In this document: positions 47,313 through 57,653 of the stretch, in pieces
Position numbering within the stretch: the first letter of the stretch is position 1
Layout: each line of letters begins with the position of its first letter
Origin: Labilithrix sp.
GTDB lineage: Bacteria > Myxococcota_A > Polyangia > Polyangiales > Polyangiaceae
Reading direction: 5' to 3'
Length of the DNA stretch: 64,000 nt
Assembly: GCA_019637155.1 (NCBI GenBank)
Contig: JAHBWE010000004.1
Span: forward strand, 434,001-498,000
Program-made: the position numbers and the translations under genes
The notes under the pieces: generated by a model
Seen by the model: only the letters and a program-made list of their open reading frames with translations
What the model was told of the DNA's origin: nothing
Databases searched by the model: none

Positions 47313-48821
47313 TCAGTCCGCAGGGAAGACGAGGTCTTGCGTGGCGGTCCCGCCGTACTTGCGCCACGGCGCGGCCGCTTCGTGCGAGTAGAACGCGTCG
47401 TATTTCGCGCGCTCGAAGCTGAGCGCGCCGAAGAGGTTCCACGCGATCGCCCACGCCGCCGCGACCCAGAAGACGCGCGAGAGGCGCGGCGTCGCGATCG
47501 CGAGGAGCACGAACAAGAAGACGGCGTAGTCGTTCGAGAAGCGGTACCCGAACTGGAACCAGCCGCTGTTCTGGTAGAGGAGGTTCATCACGAGCGGCCC
47601 CGCCGCGGCGACGGCGGCGGCGCCCCAGAGGAAGCCCACCTTCTTCGGCCGCGCGAGCCAGAGGTAGAACGGCGTCGTCCACCAGAGCGCGAGGCCGTGC
47701 CCGCTGATCATCCAGCGCGGGACCTGGAACGTCATCCCGAGGAGCTCGAGCGGCACCTTCGCCTCGCTCGGCGGTGGTTTCCACGGAAGGCTCGCGAGCA
47801 TGACGGAGAGGTTCCGCGGGAGGAAGTGGAAGCTGAAGAGGCCCCAGCGATCGATGCGCGTCTTCCAGCCGACCTGGAGGTACTCGTGCCCGAACGCCCA
47901 CGGCGAGAGCGTGTGGAAGCGCGCGTTGTTGAACCACGACGCGAACGCGATGCAGGCGAGGATGGGGAGCGAGAAGCGCACGACGAGGCGCACGAACGTC
48001 GCGCGGTCGATCCCCGCGATCAGCGCCTGCGCGCGATCGAGGAGGTCGCCCTCGGTCGGCAGCGACTTGTCCTCGCGCTTCGCCTCGTACGCGACGCGCG
48101 CGGCCTCGAACGCGAAGAAGACGGCGGTGAGGGTCGTCGTCGTGCGGGTGAGGAACATGAAGCCGAGCATCGCGCCGGCGAGCGCGGGCCGCTCCGCGTC
48201 GAGCGCGAAGAGCACGAAGAGCGCGGCGAGGCCGACCCCGACGACGTGCGCCGCGAACCAGACCGTGCCTTGCACGGCGGTGAAGAAGTAGACGGTGCCG
48301 AACGCGAACAGCAGCGCGAGGCGGACGTTGTCGACCTCCGTGCGCGCGGACCGCCCCGTGCGGCGCAGCTTCTCGAAGACGAGGAACATCACCGCCGGCC
48401 CGACGCCGGCGAGCCACACGACGAGCTGCCCGTCGCGGAAGTTCTCGGGGCTGCCGGAGAGCCAGACGAACGGCGCCATCAGGAGCGCGGGGAACGGCGG
48501 GAAGCTGATGAACCACTTCTGCTCGAAGAGCGCGAAGTCGTTCATGCCGGTGTAGCTCGGAGGCTGGCCGATGTCGTGACGCCCGTGGAGCCACGCGTCG
48601 GCCATGAGCGCGTAGTGGTTGTACGGCGTGTGCCGCACCATCCGCTCCCCCGCCATGATCGCGAACACGACGAAACACGCGACGTAGATCGCGAGCCCGA
48701 TCAGCACGCGACGCGAGCGCGAGCCGTGCGCCATCCAATCGCGCTTCGCCGGCGCCGCCTCGGGCGCGGCGGCCTCGGGCGCGGCCGACGCGGGCTCGGG
48801 CTTGTCGCTCTCCGCGCTCAT
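47313..48821 (-). CDS. Multi-spanning membrane protein (possible GT-C-type)
   Basis: The 502-residue product has about ten membrane helices after a short Ala/Pro-rich cytoplasmic head. The first loop contains PYNHYALMADAWLHGRHDI, a charged loop after the first helix as in C-type glycosyltransferases and their relatives, but no motif is decisive. TACCGT (48830-48835) ends 8 nt before the ATG, and a 19-bp hairpin lies just upstream. Polysaccharide or lipid-linked sugar handling is inferred only from topology. Confidence 0.6.
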   Translation of the reverse strand: MSAESDKPEPASAAPEAAAPEAAPAKRDWMAHGSRSRRVLIGLAIYVACFVVFAIMAGERMVRHTPYNHYALMADAWLHGRHDIGQPPSYTGMNDFALFEQKWFISFPPFPALLMAPFVWLSGSPENFRDGQLVVWLAGVGPAVMFLVFEKLRRTGRSARTEVDNVRLALLFAFGTVYFFTAVQGTVWFAAHVVGVGLAALFVLFALDAERPALAGAMLGFMFLTRTTTTLTAVFFAFEAARVAYEAKREDKSLPTEGDLLDRAQALIAGIDRATFVRLVVRFSLPILACIAFASWFNNARFHTLSPWAFGHEYLQVGWKTRIDRWGLFSFHFLPRNLSVMLASLPWKPPPSEAKVPLELLGMTFQVPRWMISGHGLALWWTTPFYLWLARPKKVGFLWGAAAVAAAGPLVMNLLYQNSGWFQFGYRFSNDYAVFLFVLLAIATPRLSRVFWVAAAWAIAWNLFGALSFERAKYDAFYSHEAAAPWRKYGGTATQDLVFPAD

Positions 48822-48857
48822 CGCCGCGCACGGTACGACAAAAAGCACGCGCCCCGC

Positions 48858-48908
48858 CACAGCGTTGGTCCCGCGGAGGGAGGAGTGGGCCGCGGGACCG
48901 ACGCTGTG
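48858..48908. repeat. Long near-perfect hairpin
   Basis: A 19-bp stem (48858-48876 with 48890-48908) with one T-G pair and a 13-nt loop, about 37 bp upstream of the membrane gene start and overlapping its expected -35 region. It has no adjacent T-run. An operator or an RNA structure are both possible. Confidence 0.65.
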
Positions 48909-49036
48909 ACAGGGCTCGTGAAAGAGCGCCGCAGCGGGGTTCGGCTCCCGTCCGCGACGCAAAGAAGTGGTGCACCGTCCGTGCCGGACGCAGGCTCGGT
49001 CCCGACCACCCCAGCAGTGGAAGCGAGCAGCAGAGG

Positions 49037-49400
49037 ATGCGGCCGTCTTCGGCCGCGTCCTAGCTGCGAGCGGGGTGCAGGGGCGCAGCCCCTGCGTTGA
49101 ATATGCGGCCGTCTTCGGCCGCGTCCTAGCTGCGAGCGGGGTGCAGGGGCGCAGCCCCTGCGTTGAATATGGATCCGACCTCGCTCAGGCGACGTCTCCG
49201 GGCGGAGTCAAAGCGATCGGATCAAGCAGCTCCGATCGAAAGCTGCCGCACGGTCGGTCGAAAGCGAGCAGCAGAGGATGCGGCCGTCTTCGGCCGCGTC
49301 CTAGCTGCGAGCGGGGTGCAGGGGCGCAGCCCCTGCGCTGAAGATTCGGCCGCGTCCTAGCTGCGAGCGGGGTGCAGGGGCGCAGCCCCTGCGTTGAGAA
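49037..49400. repeat. 66-bp palindromic repeat array
   Basis: Two adjacent exact-looking 66-bp units (49037-49102, 49103-49168), a third at 49278-49343 and a fourth at 49344-49400 with a 10-bp internal deletion. Each unit has two palindromes: CGGCCG-4-CGGCCG and GCAGGGGC-3-GCCCCTGC. A shared 5' flank (AAGCGAGCAGCAGAGG) precedes units 1 and 3. The last unit ends exactly at the stop codon of the gene on the minus strand. The open frame across it is an effect of the 66-bp (22-codon) period. Nothing else is visible between 48909 and 49036 or in the 49169-49277 spacer. Confidence 0.9.
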
Positions 49401-49952
49401 TCAAGCGGTTCCGATCGGGAGCGGGTGCCAGCAGCGGTCGCGGCGCACGAAGATCTCCGCAGAGAGGGAGGGGCGCTCGGTGTGGGCGCGTAGCTCCTGC
49501 ATCGCACCTGCGCGTGCGGTCGCGGTGAAGACGAGGGTGCCGCGCGCCGGGACGATCGCGAGGAGGTCACCTTCGTGACCGGCGAGACGCTCCGGTGCGT
49601 CCCAGATCTCGTCGAGGAGCAAGAGGCTCGCGTCGTGCTGGCCGTCGAGGCGCGCGCGAGAGATCGGGCCGCGCGGCTCGAAGCGGACCGTCTTCCGCTC
49701 GACGCGGCGTCGCAGGTTCGTGAGCGCACGCGCGTGGAGGTCCTCGCGCGCGGTGCCCTTCGCGGGGACGTCGCGCTCGCGCACGAAGAGGAGCGCGCCC
49801 GGCTCGTCGATGACGTAGCTGACGAGGAGGGAAGGCGAGAACGGACGCACGATCGGCGCGTCGGCGGAGCCGTACGCGTGCACGGGCGCGGTGTCCTCCG
49901 GCGATTGCGACGGCGAGAGATAGGGCAGCGCGAGGTCGAGATCGATCGACAT
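49401..49952 (-). CDS. Hypothetical protein, possibly DUF1444-like
   Basis: The 183-residue product is not firmly recognised. Features: SLLVSYVIDEPGALLFVRERD, then REDLHARALTNLRRRV, a pattern of a beta strand followed by a helix with ALxNLRRR, seen in DUF1444/YtpQ-like proteins. The second half has DEIWDAPERLAGHEGDLLAIVPARGTLVFT. Its stop codon touches the 66-bp repeat array. No neighbour suggests a function. Confidence 0.5.
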   Translation of the reverse strand: MSIDLDLALPYLSPSQSPEDTAPVHAYGSADAPIVRPFSPSLLVSYVIDEPGALLFVRERDVPAKGTAREDLHARALTNLRRRVERKTVRFEPRGPISRARLDGQHDASLLLLDEIWDAPERLAGHEGDLLAIVPARGTLVFTATARAGAMQELRAHTERPSLSAEIFVRRDRCWHPLPIGTA

Positions 49953-49972
49953 GTCCCCCCCGGGAGAGTGGC

Positions 49973-51307
<1,335 letters not shown>

Positions 51308-51315
51308 GAGCCGCG

Positions 51316-51321
51316 ATTGTA
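51316..51321 (-). promoter_or_regulatory. -10 box for the class III aminotransferase
   Basis: TACAAT on the minus strand, five of six bases matching TATAAT, 8 nt before the ATG at 51307. Transcription would start at or next to the start codon. On the other strand TATGCT (51325-51330) plays the same role for glpK. Confidence 0.55.
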
Positions 51322-51340
51322 GCGTATGCTCGGACGCCCC

Positions 51341-52837
51341 ATGGCCAAGAAGCTCCTCGCGATCGATCAAGGCACCACCGGCTCGACCGCCATCGTCTCC
51401 ACCCTCGAGGGCGAGGTCCTCGGGAAGACCAACGTCGAGTTCGAGCAGCACTTCCCGAAGCCGGGCTGGGTCGAGCACGACGCGGAGCAGATCTGGCGGA
51501 GCGTCGAGGCGTCCGTCGAGGGCGCGCTCGCCGCCGCGCGCGTCGCGGGGACCGAGATCGGCGCGATCGGGATCACGAACCAGCGCGAGACGACGCTCGT
51601 GTGGGACCGCAAGTCCGGCAAGCCGGTCCATCGCGCGATCGTCTGGCAGTGCCGGCGCACCGCGCCGACGTGCGACCGCCTCAAGGCGGAGGGCGCCGAA
51701 GCGAGCGTCCGGAAGAAGACCGGCCTCGTCATCGACGCGTACTTCTCGGGCACGAAGATCGCGTGGATCCTCGACGAGGTCTCCGGCGCGCGCGCGCGGG
51801 CGGACAAGGGCGACCTCGCGTTCGGGACGATCGACTCGTTCGTGGTGTGGCGCCTCACCGGCGGCGAGGTCCACGCGACCGACGTGACGAACGCGTCGCG
51901 CACGCTCCTCATGGACCTCGCGACGCGCACGTGGGACGACGAGATGCTGAAGCTCTTCGCGGTGCCGGCGAGCGTGCTCCCGAAGATCGTGCCGAGCGCC
52001 GGCCCGATCGGCACGACGAAGGGCGTCGGCTTCTTGCCGGACGGGATCCCGATCACCGGCATCGCGGGCGATCAGCAGGCCGCGCTCTTCGGTCAGGCGT
52101 GCTTCACCGAGGGCGACGCGAAGTGCACGTACGGCACCGGCGCCTTCGCGCTCATGAACATCGGCAAGACGCCGACGCCGAGCCAGCACGGCCTCGTCAC
52201 GACGGTGGGCTGGCAGATCGGCGACGACGTGACCTACGCGCTCGAGGGCAGCGCGTTCATCGCCGGCGCGGCGGTGCAGTGGCTCCGTGACGGGCTCGGC
52301 CTCATCAAGAGCGCGCCCGAGATCGAGGAGCTCGCGCGGAAGGTCGCGTCGTCGGAGGGCGTCGCGTTCGTCCCCGCGCTCGCGGGCCTCGGCGCGCCGT
52401 ACTGGGATCAATCGGCGCGCGGGACGATCGTGGGACTCACGCGCGGCACGACCGCGGCGCACCTCGCGCGCGCGACGCTCGAGGGGATCGCGTTCGAGGT
52501 CTGGGACCTCCTCGAGGCGATGACGAAGGACGCGGGCCGCCCGCTCGCGTCGCTCCGCGTCGACGGAGGGGCGTCGAAGAACGACCTCCTCGTGCAGTTC
52601 CAGGCGGACATCGCGAAGGTGAAGGTGGTGAGGCCGGTCGAGGTCGAGTCGACCGGCCGCGGCGCGGCGATGCTCGCCGGCATCGGGGCGGGCCTGACGG
52701 ACCTCGCCGCTGCGTCGAAGATGGTGAAGGTCGACCGTACGTTCGAGCCTGTTTTTACGGCCTCGGAGCGCGAGGAGCACATCGCGAGGTGGCGGCGCGC
52801 GATCGCGCAAACCAGGGGCCCCCGCGCGGCATCCTAA
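51341..52837 (+). CDS. glpK: Glycerol kinase
   Basis: Phosphorylates glycerol to sn-glycerol 3-phosphate; FGGY family, 498 residues. It opens LLAIDQGTTGSTAIV and contains ITNQRETTLVW, a substrate-binding Arg in WQCRRTAPTC, the phosphate-loop KCTYGTGAFALMN and RVDGGASKNDLLVQF. ATG 51341 is favoured over the upstream in-frame start at 51326. The product feeds phospholipid synthesis, which may be relevant to the phosphonolipid operon, but there is no direct link. Confidence 0.95.
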   Translation: MAKKLLAIDQGTTGSTAIVSTLEGEVLGKTNVEFEQHFPKPGWVEHDAEQIWRSVEASVEGALAAARVAGTEIGAIGITNQRETTLVWDRKSGKPVHRAIVWQCRRTAPTCDRLKAEGAEASVRKKTGLVIDAYFSGTKIAWILDEVSGARARADKGDLAFGTIDSFVVWRLTGGEVHATDVTNASRTLLMDLATRTWDDEMLKLFAVPASVLPKIVPSAGPIGTTKGVGFLPDGIPITGIAGDQQAALFGQACFTEGDAKCTYGTGAFALMNIGKTPTPSQHGLVTTVGWQIGDDVTYALEGSAFIAGAAVQWLRDGLGLIKSAPEIEELARKVASSEGVAFVPALAGLGAPYWDQSARGTIVGLTRGTTAAHLARATLEGIAFEVWDLLEAMTKDAGRPLASLRVDGGASKNDLLVQFQADIAKVKVVRPVEVESTGRGAAMLAGIGAGLTDLAAASKMVKVDRTFEPVFTASEREEHIARWRRAIAQTRGPRAAS

Positions 52838-53026
52838 GACGTCCTTGGCTGAGGCACGATGCGCACCGTGTCCGACACGTCCGATCCGCTTCCACGATTC
52901 GTCGAGGCGTGCGACGCTTGAGATCTTCTTATTCGCTTCGAACTGAGGAGCACGGCGTTCAGCCCACGCGCGCGCTCCCCTCGGTCAGCCCCCGAGGACG
53001 GCTTGCCTTCGAAAGGGAGACTATCC

Positions 53027-53878
53027 ATGACCAATGACCGTCATCCGACGGCCCCCCTACGGGAAGTCCCCGTGGACTGGGAGGCGCTCGAGGATGCATT
53101 CGAGAACAACGCGCCCGAGGTGCACAGCTATCTGCACCTGACCACGGGCGAGGTGCTGCGTGTCGTCGACGGCGTCGCCGATCCGCAGATGCACGCGCGC
53201 ATCAGCGCGGACACGAACTACCTGCGGATCGATCCCGTGTCGTCCCGCGAGCAGTACCGCTGGATGGAGCGCTTCATCCCGATGGTCGACGAGGCGGAGC
53301 TTCGCGGGAAGCTCGCCCACGCGATCGACGGCAAGGGCGCGTTCCGTCGCTTCAAGGACGTGCTGATGACCTACTCGGCCGATCGCGAGCGCTGGTTCGC
53401 GTTCCGGAGCGAGCGGCTGCGCACCTTCATGGAGGCGTGGCTCAACGCGCACGCGATCCAGGCGGTGCCGCGGCCGGGATGGAGCGACGCGCCGCCGAAC
53501 TCGACCGACGAGGCCGCGCCCGACAGCCTCGCGCCGACGAGCCTACCGGCGCCGGGCGCGCCGCCGTCTTCGACCGACGTCCCCGCCGTCGCGGGGAGCG
53601 ACGACGCGCCGAAGTCGCAGAGCGGCCGCCGCCAGCGCAACGCGGAGTCGCTGCGGAAGCTCCTCGTCGATCTCGGCGAGGCGCTCGGTCCGCGCGAGCT
53701 CGACCTCCTCGTCTCGTTCGCCGAGTTCTTGAAGGCGCGGCGCGCGGCGCGGGGCTTCGCGCACCACCACGAGCACATGATGAACGAGCGCGACGTGCCG
53801 GCCGCGACGCGCTCGGGGCGGATCGTCGATCCGCCGAGCTCACCTTCGCTCGACACCAAAGGCGGCTCCTCTTCCTGA
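53027..53878 (+). CDS. UPF0158-family protein
   Basis: The 283-residue product begins with a UPF0158-like domain: VDWEALEDAFENNAPEVHSYLHLTTGEVL, then RWMERFIPMV and AFRRFKDVL. The rest is a Ser/Pro/Ala-rich linker, a short helical domain and a Ser-rich tail. Function is unknown. ATG 53027 has AAAGGGAG upstream, and there is a 189-bp leader with no box near the start, unlike most first genes here. Within the leader CGTGTC-C-GACACG (near 52868-52880) is a perfect inverted repeat. Confidence 0.65.
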   Translation: MTNDRHPTAPLREVPVDWEALEDAFENNAPEVHSYLHLTTGEVLRVVDGVADPQMHARISADTNYLRIDPVSSREQYRWMERFIPMVDEAELRGKLAHAIDGKGAFRRFKDVLMTYSADRERWFAFRSERLRTFMEAWLNAHAIQAVPRPGWSDAPPNSTDEAAPDSLAPTSLPAPGAPPSSTDVPAVAGSDDAPKSQSGRRQRNAESLRKLLVDLGEALGPRELDLLVSFAEFLKARRAARGFAHHHEHMMNERDVPAATRSGRIVDPPSSPSLDTKGGSSS

Positions 53879-53883
53879 CTGCC

Positions 53884-54585
53884 GTGGGAACGCGTCGTCT
53901 CTTCGCCGCCGTGCTCCTGACGTCCCTCGCGCTCGCGGCCCCCGCCGGAGCGGAGTCGACGCGTGGCGATCGTGTCGCCGTGCGCTTCGTGACGCCCGAG
54001 ACCGGCGGCGCCGCGCGGCCACGTTTCATCACCGAGCGAGAGCTCGCGTTCTTCACGCGCATCGAGGCGCTCGTCGAGCAGGCCCCGCTCGAGGCCAGCG
54101 ACTACCCGGAGCGCTACGTCCGCGCCGCGCTCGATCGCTTCGTCGCGCGCACGATGCTCGCCAACCTGATGATCCAGCGCGGGGTGGAGCCGCCCGACCT
54201 CGGGCGCCTCGCGCTCGAAGGTCGGAGCGAGCTCGAGCAACGGATCGGCGGCCCGAACGTCCTCCTCGACGTGATGAAGCGGGAAGGGATCGAGGAGGAC
54301 GAGCTCCTCGCGTTCCTCCGCGATCAGGCGCGCGCGGCCTTCTACGTCGACCGCACCATCACGCCGATCCTCGCCGTGAGCGAGGACGCGCTGCGCGAGG
54401 CCCATCGCGCGATGCTCCACCCGTTCCGCGGCAAGCCCTTCGACAAGGTCCGCGCCGACCTCCGCCGCTGGCTCGTCGTCGAGCGCCTGCGCGCGGCGGA
54501 GACCGAGTTCCTCCAGAGCGCGCGCGCCCGCGTCCGCGTCGTCACGATCCTCACGCCGACCAGCAAGCAGGCGGACAAACCGTGA
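53884..54585 (+). CDS. SurA-N-like exported protein without PPIase domain
   Basis: A signal peptide (AVLLTSLALAAPAGA) and a helical domain resembling the N-terminal chaperone part of SurA/peptidyl-prolyl isomerases: FITERELAFFTRIEALV, ARTMLANLMIQRG, KREGIEEDELLAFL, and at the end KPFDKVRADLRRWLVVERLRA. The central parvulin domain is missing. It may be a periplasmic chaperone. GTG 53884 is tentative. Its stop overlaps the CDF gene start by 4 nt. Confidence 0.6.
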   Translation: MGTRRLFAAVLLTSLALAAPAGAESTRGDRVAVRFVTPETGGAARPRFITERELAFFTRIEALVEQAPLEASDYPERYVRAALDRFVARTMLANLMIQRGVEPPDLGRLALEGRSELEQRIGGPNVLLDVMKREGIEEDELLAFLRDQARAAFYVDRTITPILAVSEDALREAHRAMLHPFRGKPFDKVRADLRRWLVVERLRAAETEFLQSARARVRVVTILTPTSKQADKP

Positions 54586-55607
54586 GCGCCGGCGGCGGAG
54601 AGGGGGCGGCGGACACGAGGAAGGTCGTCATCGCGGCGCTGGCGGGGAACCTCGCGATCACGGCGTGCAAGTTCGGGGCGGCGTTCCTCTCCGGCTCGAC
54701 CGCGACGCTCGCGGAGGCGGTGCACTCCGTCGCCGACACCGGCAACCAGGGCCTGCTCCTCATCGGGATGCGCCTCGCCGCGCATCCGCCCGACGCGAAG
54801 TACCCGTTCGGTCGTTCGGGCGAGAAGTACTTCTGGCCGTTCGTCGTCTCGCTGATGCTCTTCACGCTCGGCGGCGCGTTCGCGGTCTACGACGGCGTGC
54901 ACCACATCCTCCATCCGAAGGCGGAGACCGGCTCGCGCTGGTGGAGCTACGGCGTGCTCGGCGTCTCGCTCGTCTTCGAGGCGATGAGCTTCCGCGTCGC
55001 GTGGCGCGAGTTCAAGGTGCTCGCGAAGGGGCGGCACTGGATCGACGCGATCAAGGAGACGCGCGACCCCACCATCCCGCTCGTCCTCGCGGAGGACACG
55101 ACCGCGCTCTTCGGCCTCACGATCGCGTTCGTCGCCGTCCTCGCGAGCCAGCTCACCGGCATCGCGCTCCTCGACCCGGTCGGCAGCGTGTGCATCGGCC
55201 TCCTCCTCGCCGCGGTCGCGATCGTGCTCGCGCGCATCACGCACTCGCTCCTCATCGGCGCGAGCGCGGAGCCGGAGGAGGAGGGCCACGCGCTCGAGAT
55301 CACGGAGGGGACCCCCGGCGTCGAGAAGGTGACGCAGCTCCTCACGTTCCACGTCGGCCCCGACGTCGTCATCCTCTCGATGAAGATCGGGTTCCGCAAA
55401 GGGATGGTCGTCGAGGAGGTGGAGGCGACGATCAACGAGATCGAGCGCCGGATCCGCGCCGAGATGACGACGATGCGCAAGATCTTCATCGAGGTCGACG
55501 CGCACGGCGACGGCCGCGGCCTCGCGCGCGCCCGCGCCGCGTGGGCGAAGGTAAAGGCGGAGCGGAAGGACGAGCCGAAGGACGCGCCGGAGAAGGCCGC
55601 GGAGTGA
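54582..55607 (+). CDS. Cation diffusion facilitator family transporter
   Basis: The 341-residue product exports divalent metals by proton antiport. It has six membrane segments; the metal site is in helices II and V (EAVHSVADTGNQ and EDTTALFG), replacing the common HxxxD/DxxxD pairs in part. The cytoplasmic C-terminal domain (VEKVTQLLTFHVGPDVVILS) forms the dimer. Metal specificity (Zn, Fe, Mn) cannot be told. The GTG start overlaps the upstream stop and its stop overlaps the next GTG, so three genes are coupled. Confidence 0.88.
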   Translation: MSAGGGEGAADTRKVVIAALAGNLAITACKFGAAFLSGSTATLAEAVHSVADTGNQGLLLIGMRLAAHPPDAKYPFGRSGEKYFWPFVVSLMLFTLGGAFAVYDGVHHILHPKAETGSRWWSYGVLGVSLVFEAMSFRVAWREFKVLAKGRHWIDAIKETRDPTIPLVLAEDTTALFGLTIAFVAVLASQLTGIALLDPVGSVCIGLLLAAVAIVLARITHSLLIGASAEPEEEGHALEITEGTPGVEKVTQLLTFHVGPDVVILSMKIGFRKGMVVEEVEATINEIERRIRAEMTTMRKIFIEVDAHGDGRGLARARAAWAKVKAERKDEPKDAPEKAAE

Positions 55608-56632
55608 GCTGGGGCCCCACGCGCGTGGTGCTCGCGCTCGTCGCGCTCGCCGCCGTCGTGACGTTTTTGCCGGCGCGGTCGGCGGCGGACAAGCGGAGGA
55701 ACGAGCATCCGCGCGCGCGCGTCGGGCTCGTCTTCGACGTCGGCGGGCGCGGCGACAAGAGCTTCAACGACGCGGCGTACCTCGGGGTGTCGCGCGCGGA
55801 GGCGGAGCTCGGGGTGGAGGTGAGCTACCTCGAGCCGTCGAGCACGGAGGACCGCGAGGCCGCGCTCCGCCTCTTCGCCGCGCGGAAGCTCGACCTCGTG
55901 ATCGGCGTCGGCTTCATCTTCTCGAGCGACATCGACGCGGTGGCGCGGGCGTACCCGGACATCCGCTTCGCCGGCGTCGACTACGCGGAGGGCAAGGACG
56001 GCGTCCCACCCAACGTCGCCGCGCTCTCGTTCCGCGAAGAGGAGGGCTCCTTCCTCGTCGGCGCGGTCGCGGGCCTGATGTCGAAGACGGGCCACGTCGG
56101 CTTCGTCGGCGGCATGACGGGCCCGCTCATCCTCAAGTTCGAGGCCGGCTACGCCGCCGGCGTCGCGGCCGCGTGTCCGCGCTGCACCGTGCACGCGGCC
56201 TACGCCGGGATGACGCCGGACGCGTTCCGCGATCCGGCGAAGGGCAAGGCGCTCGCGAACGCGCAGATCGCGGCCGGGAGCGACGTCCTCTACCACGCGT
56301 CGGGCTCGACCGGGCACGGGGTGTTCGAGGCGGCGGCGGACGCGCGCGCGCTCGCGATCGGCGTGGACGCGGACCAGCACGACGAGATGCCGGGCGTCGT
56401 CGTGACGAGCATGATCAAGCGCGTCGACGTCGCGGTCTTCGAGACGATCAAGGCGGTGCTCGAGGACCGCTTCGTCGCCGGCGCGCACGTCTTCGGCCTC
56501 GCCGACGAGGGCGTCGACTACGTCCACGAGGGCCCCCACGCCGCGGCGATCCCCGCCGCGGTGAAGGCGAAGGTCGAGGACCTCCGCGCCGACGTCGTCG
56601 CCGGCCGCATCCACGTCCCGAAGACACGTTGA
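55604..56632 (+). CDS. BMP/PnrA-family substrate-binding protein
   Basis: The 342-residue product has an N-terminal membrane anchor or signal (VVLALVALAAVVTF) and a periplasmic type I binding fold: GLVFDVGGRGDKSFNDAAYLG, DLVIGVGFIFSSDID, SFREEEGSFLVGAVAGLMSKTGHVGFVGGM, DVLYHASGSTGHGVFEAA and VDADQHD. These are the blocks of the basic membrane protein/PnrA family, which bind purine nucleosides for ABC transporters. No transporter genes are nearby, and there is no lipobox Cys, so it may sense or import nucleosides with distant partners. Confidence 0.85.
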   Translation: MSWGPTRVVLALVALAAVVTFLPARSAADKRRNEHPRARVGLVFDVGGRGDKSFNDAAYLGVSRAEAELGVEVSYLEPSSTEDREAALRLFAARKLDLVIGVGFIFSSDIDAVARAYPDIRFAGVDYAEGKDGVPPNVAALSFREEEGSFLVGAVAGLMSKTGHVGFVGGMTGPLILKFEAGYAAGVAAACPRCTVHAAYAGMTPDAFRDPAKGKALANAQIAAGSDVLYHASGSTGHGVFEAAADARALAIGVDADQHDEMPGVVVTSMIKRVDVAVFETIKAVLEDRFVAGAHVFGLADEGVDYVHEGPHAAAIPAAVKAKVEDLRADVVAGRIHVPKTR

Positions 56633-56646
56633 TGCGCGCCTGACGC

Positions 56647-56696
56647 CGCTGGCGGGATCTGCCGTTCGCTACGCTGCACCACCGGCGAGCCCGCTG
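56647..56696 (+). repeat. Dispersed repeat, copy C (partial)
   Basis: About 50 bp (GCTGGCGGGATCTGCCGTTC core) matching copy B at 61778-61862 almost exactly on the opposite strand, and copy A at 60903-60985 with substitutions. It lies in the gap between two convergent genes. Confidence 0.75.
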
Positions 56697-56726
56697 CGCT
56701 CACGCTCGCGCCGCGGACACGCGAAG

Positions 56727-57584
56727 CTACTTGCGGCGCGTCGTCTTCGGTCGGCTCTCGCTCTCGCTCTCTCTCGTCGCGAGCACGGCGGCGCAGCTCG
56801 TGGCGGTGGCTGCCGCCGTGACCCACCGGGAGAGCGTGTGGAGGTCCTTCTCATGAGCGATGCGGGCGCGCTGCGCCTCGGTCGGCTCGAGCCCGCGCGC
56901 GGCGAGCACACCCGAGAGCGCGTCGCGCAGGCCCTCCTCGCGACCTTCCTCGCGACCTTCCTCGCGACCTTCCTCGCGGCCGGTTTCGAGCACCGCGTCG
57001 AGGTCCTCGTAGCCCTGACGGTTGAGGAGGTTCTTCAGCGTGGCGACGTCGGCGGCGTCGCGATCGTAGAGGGCCTCGACCGGGACGGGGTTGGCCAGGA
57101 TGCCGGGCGCGGTGAGGAGCTCCCCCGGCAGAGCGACGCGGATCGGCTTCTTGGGCTCGTGCACCTCGACGCAGCGAGGGCCGACGAGGCGCACGACCCA
57201 GAAGATGCGCGTTCCCGCCGCGAACAGCTCCTGCATCTTCGTGTGCAGGTCGTCCTCGTTCTGTCCGACGTCCGCGTATTCGACCGCGAGGAGCGGCGCC
57301 GTGGTCGCCCACCCCGGCTCGTCCTTGACGTTGCCGACGGAGATGTCGGGCGCTCGCAGCTCCTTCGGGCCCGTCGAGACGCCGACGTCGATCCCCGCCG
57401 ACTCGACCTTCGGATCCGTACCGAGCACCTGCCCGCCCGCGCGGTTCGAGCTGCCGCCGCGTTGTCCCGTCGGCGGAGTGAAGATCGCGTGTCCGTTGGA
57501 GAGCTCGTAGGGGTCCTTCGAACGAAGCTGGTCCGCCGTGAACGGACCAGGCGCGGCCATCGGACGAACATGACGCGGGCTCAT
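56727..57584 (-). CDS. Uma2-family protein D with REEG repeats
   Basis: The 285-residue product has the Uma2 core (RAPDISVGNVKDEPG, LLAVEYADVGQNEDDLHTKM, GTRIFWVVRLV) with Asp, Glu and Lys. A charged spacer with four REEG repeats (12-bp tandem units at about 56940-56985) links it to a C-terminal helical domain. Similar REEG tails occur in other nuclease-fold families. TAGGAT (57591-57596) ends 6 nt before the ATG. Repeat number is likely variable. Confidence 0.82.
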   Translation of the reverse strand: MSPRHVRPMAAPGPFTADQLRSKDPYELSNGHAIFTPPTGQRGGSSNRAGGQVLGTDPKVESAGIDVGVSTGPKELRAPDISVGNVKDEPGWATTAPLLAVEYADVGQNEDDLHTKMQELFAAGTRIFWVVRLVGPRCVEVHEPKKPIRVALPGELLTAPGILANPVPVEALYDRDAADVATLKNLLNRQGYEDLDAVLETGREEGREEGREEGREEGLRDALSGVLAARGLEPTEAQRARIAHEKDLHTLSRWVTAAATATSCAAVLATRESESESRPKTTRRK

Positions 57585-57653
57585 GACGTCATCCTAGCAC
57601 CCGCATCCGCGACACCGTTCCGTTCGTCGAGCGACTCGCATAACCTCGGCATC

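Noticed and set aside
48967..49341. Open frame with repeated FGRVLAASGVQGRSPC peptide
   Set aside because: Arises because the 66-bp repeat has a period divisible by three; no ribosome site, and the frame crosses repeats and spacer alike.
52838..53026. -35/-10 pair TTGAGA and AACTGA in the UPF0158 leader
   Set aside because: Spacing is right but the -10 is poor; not reported as a promoter.
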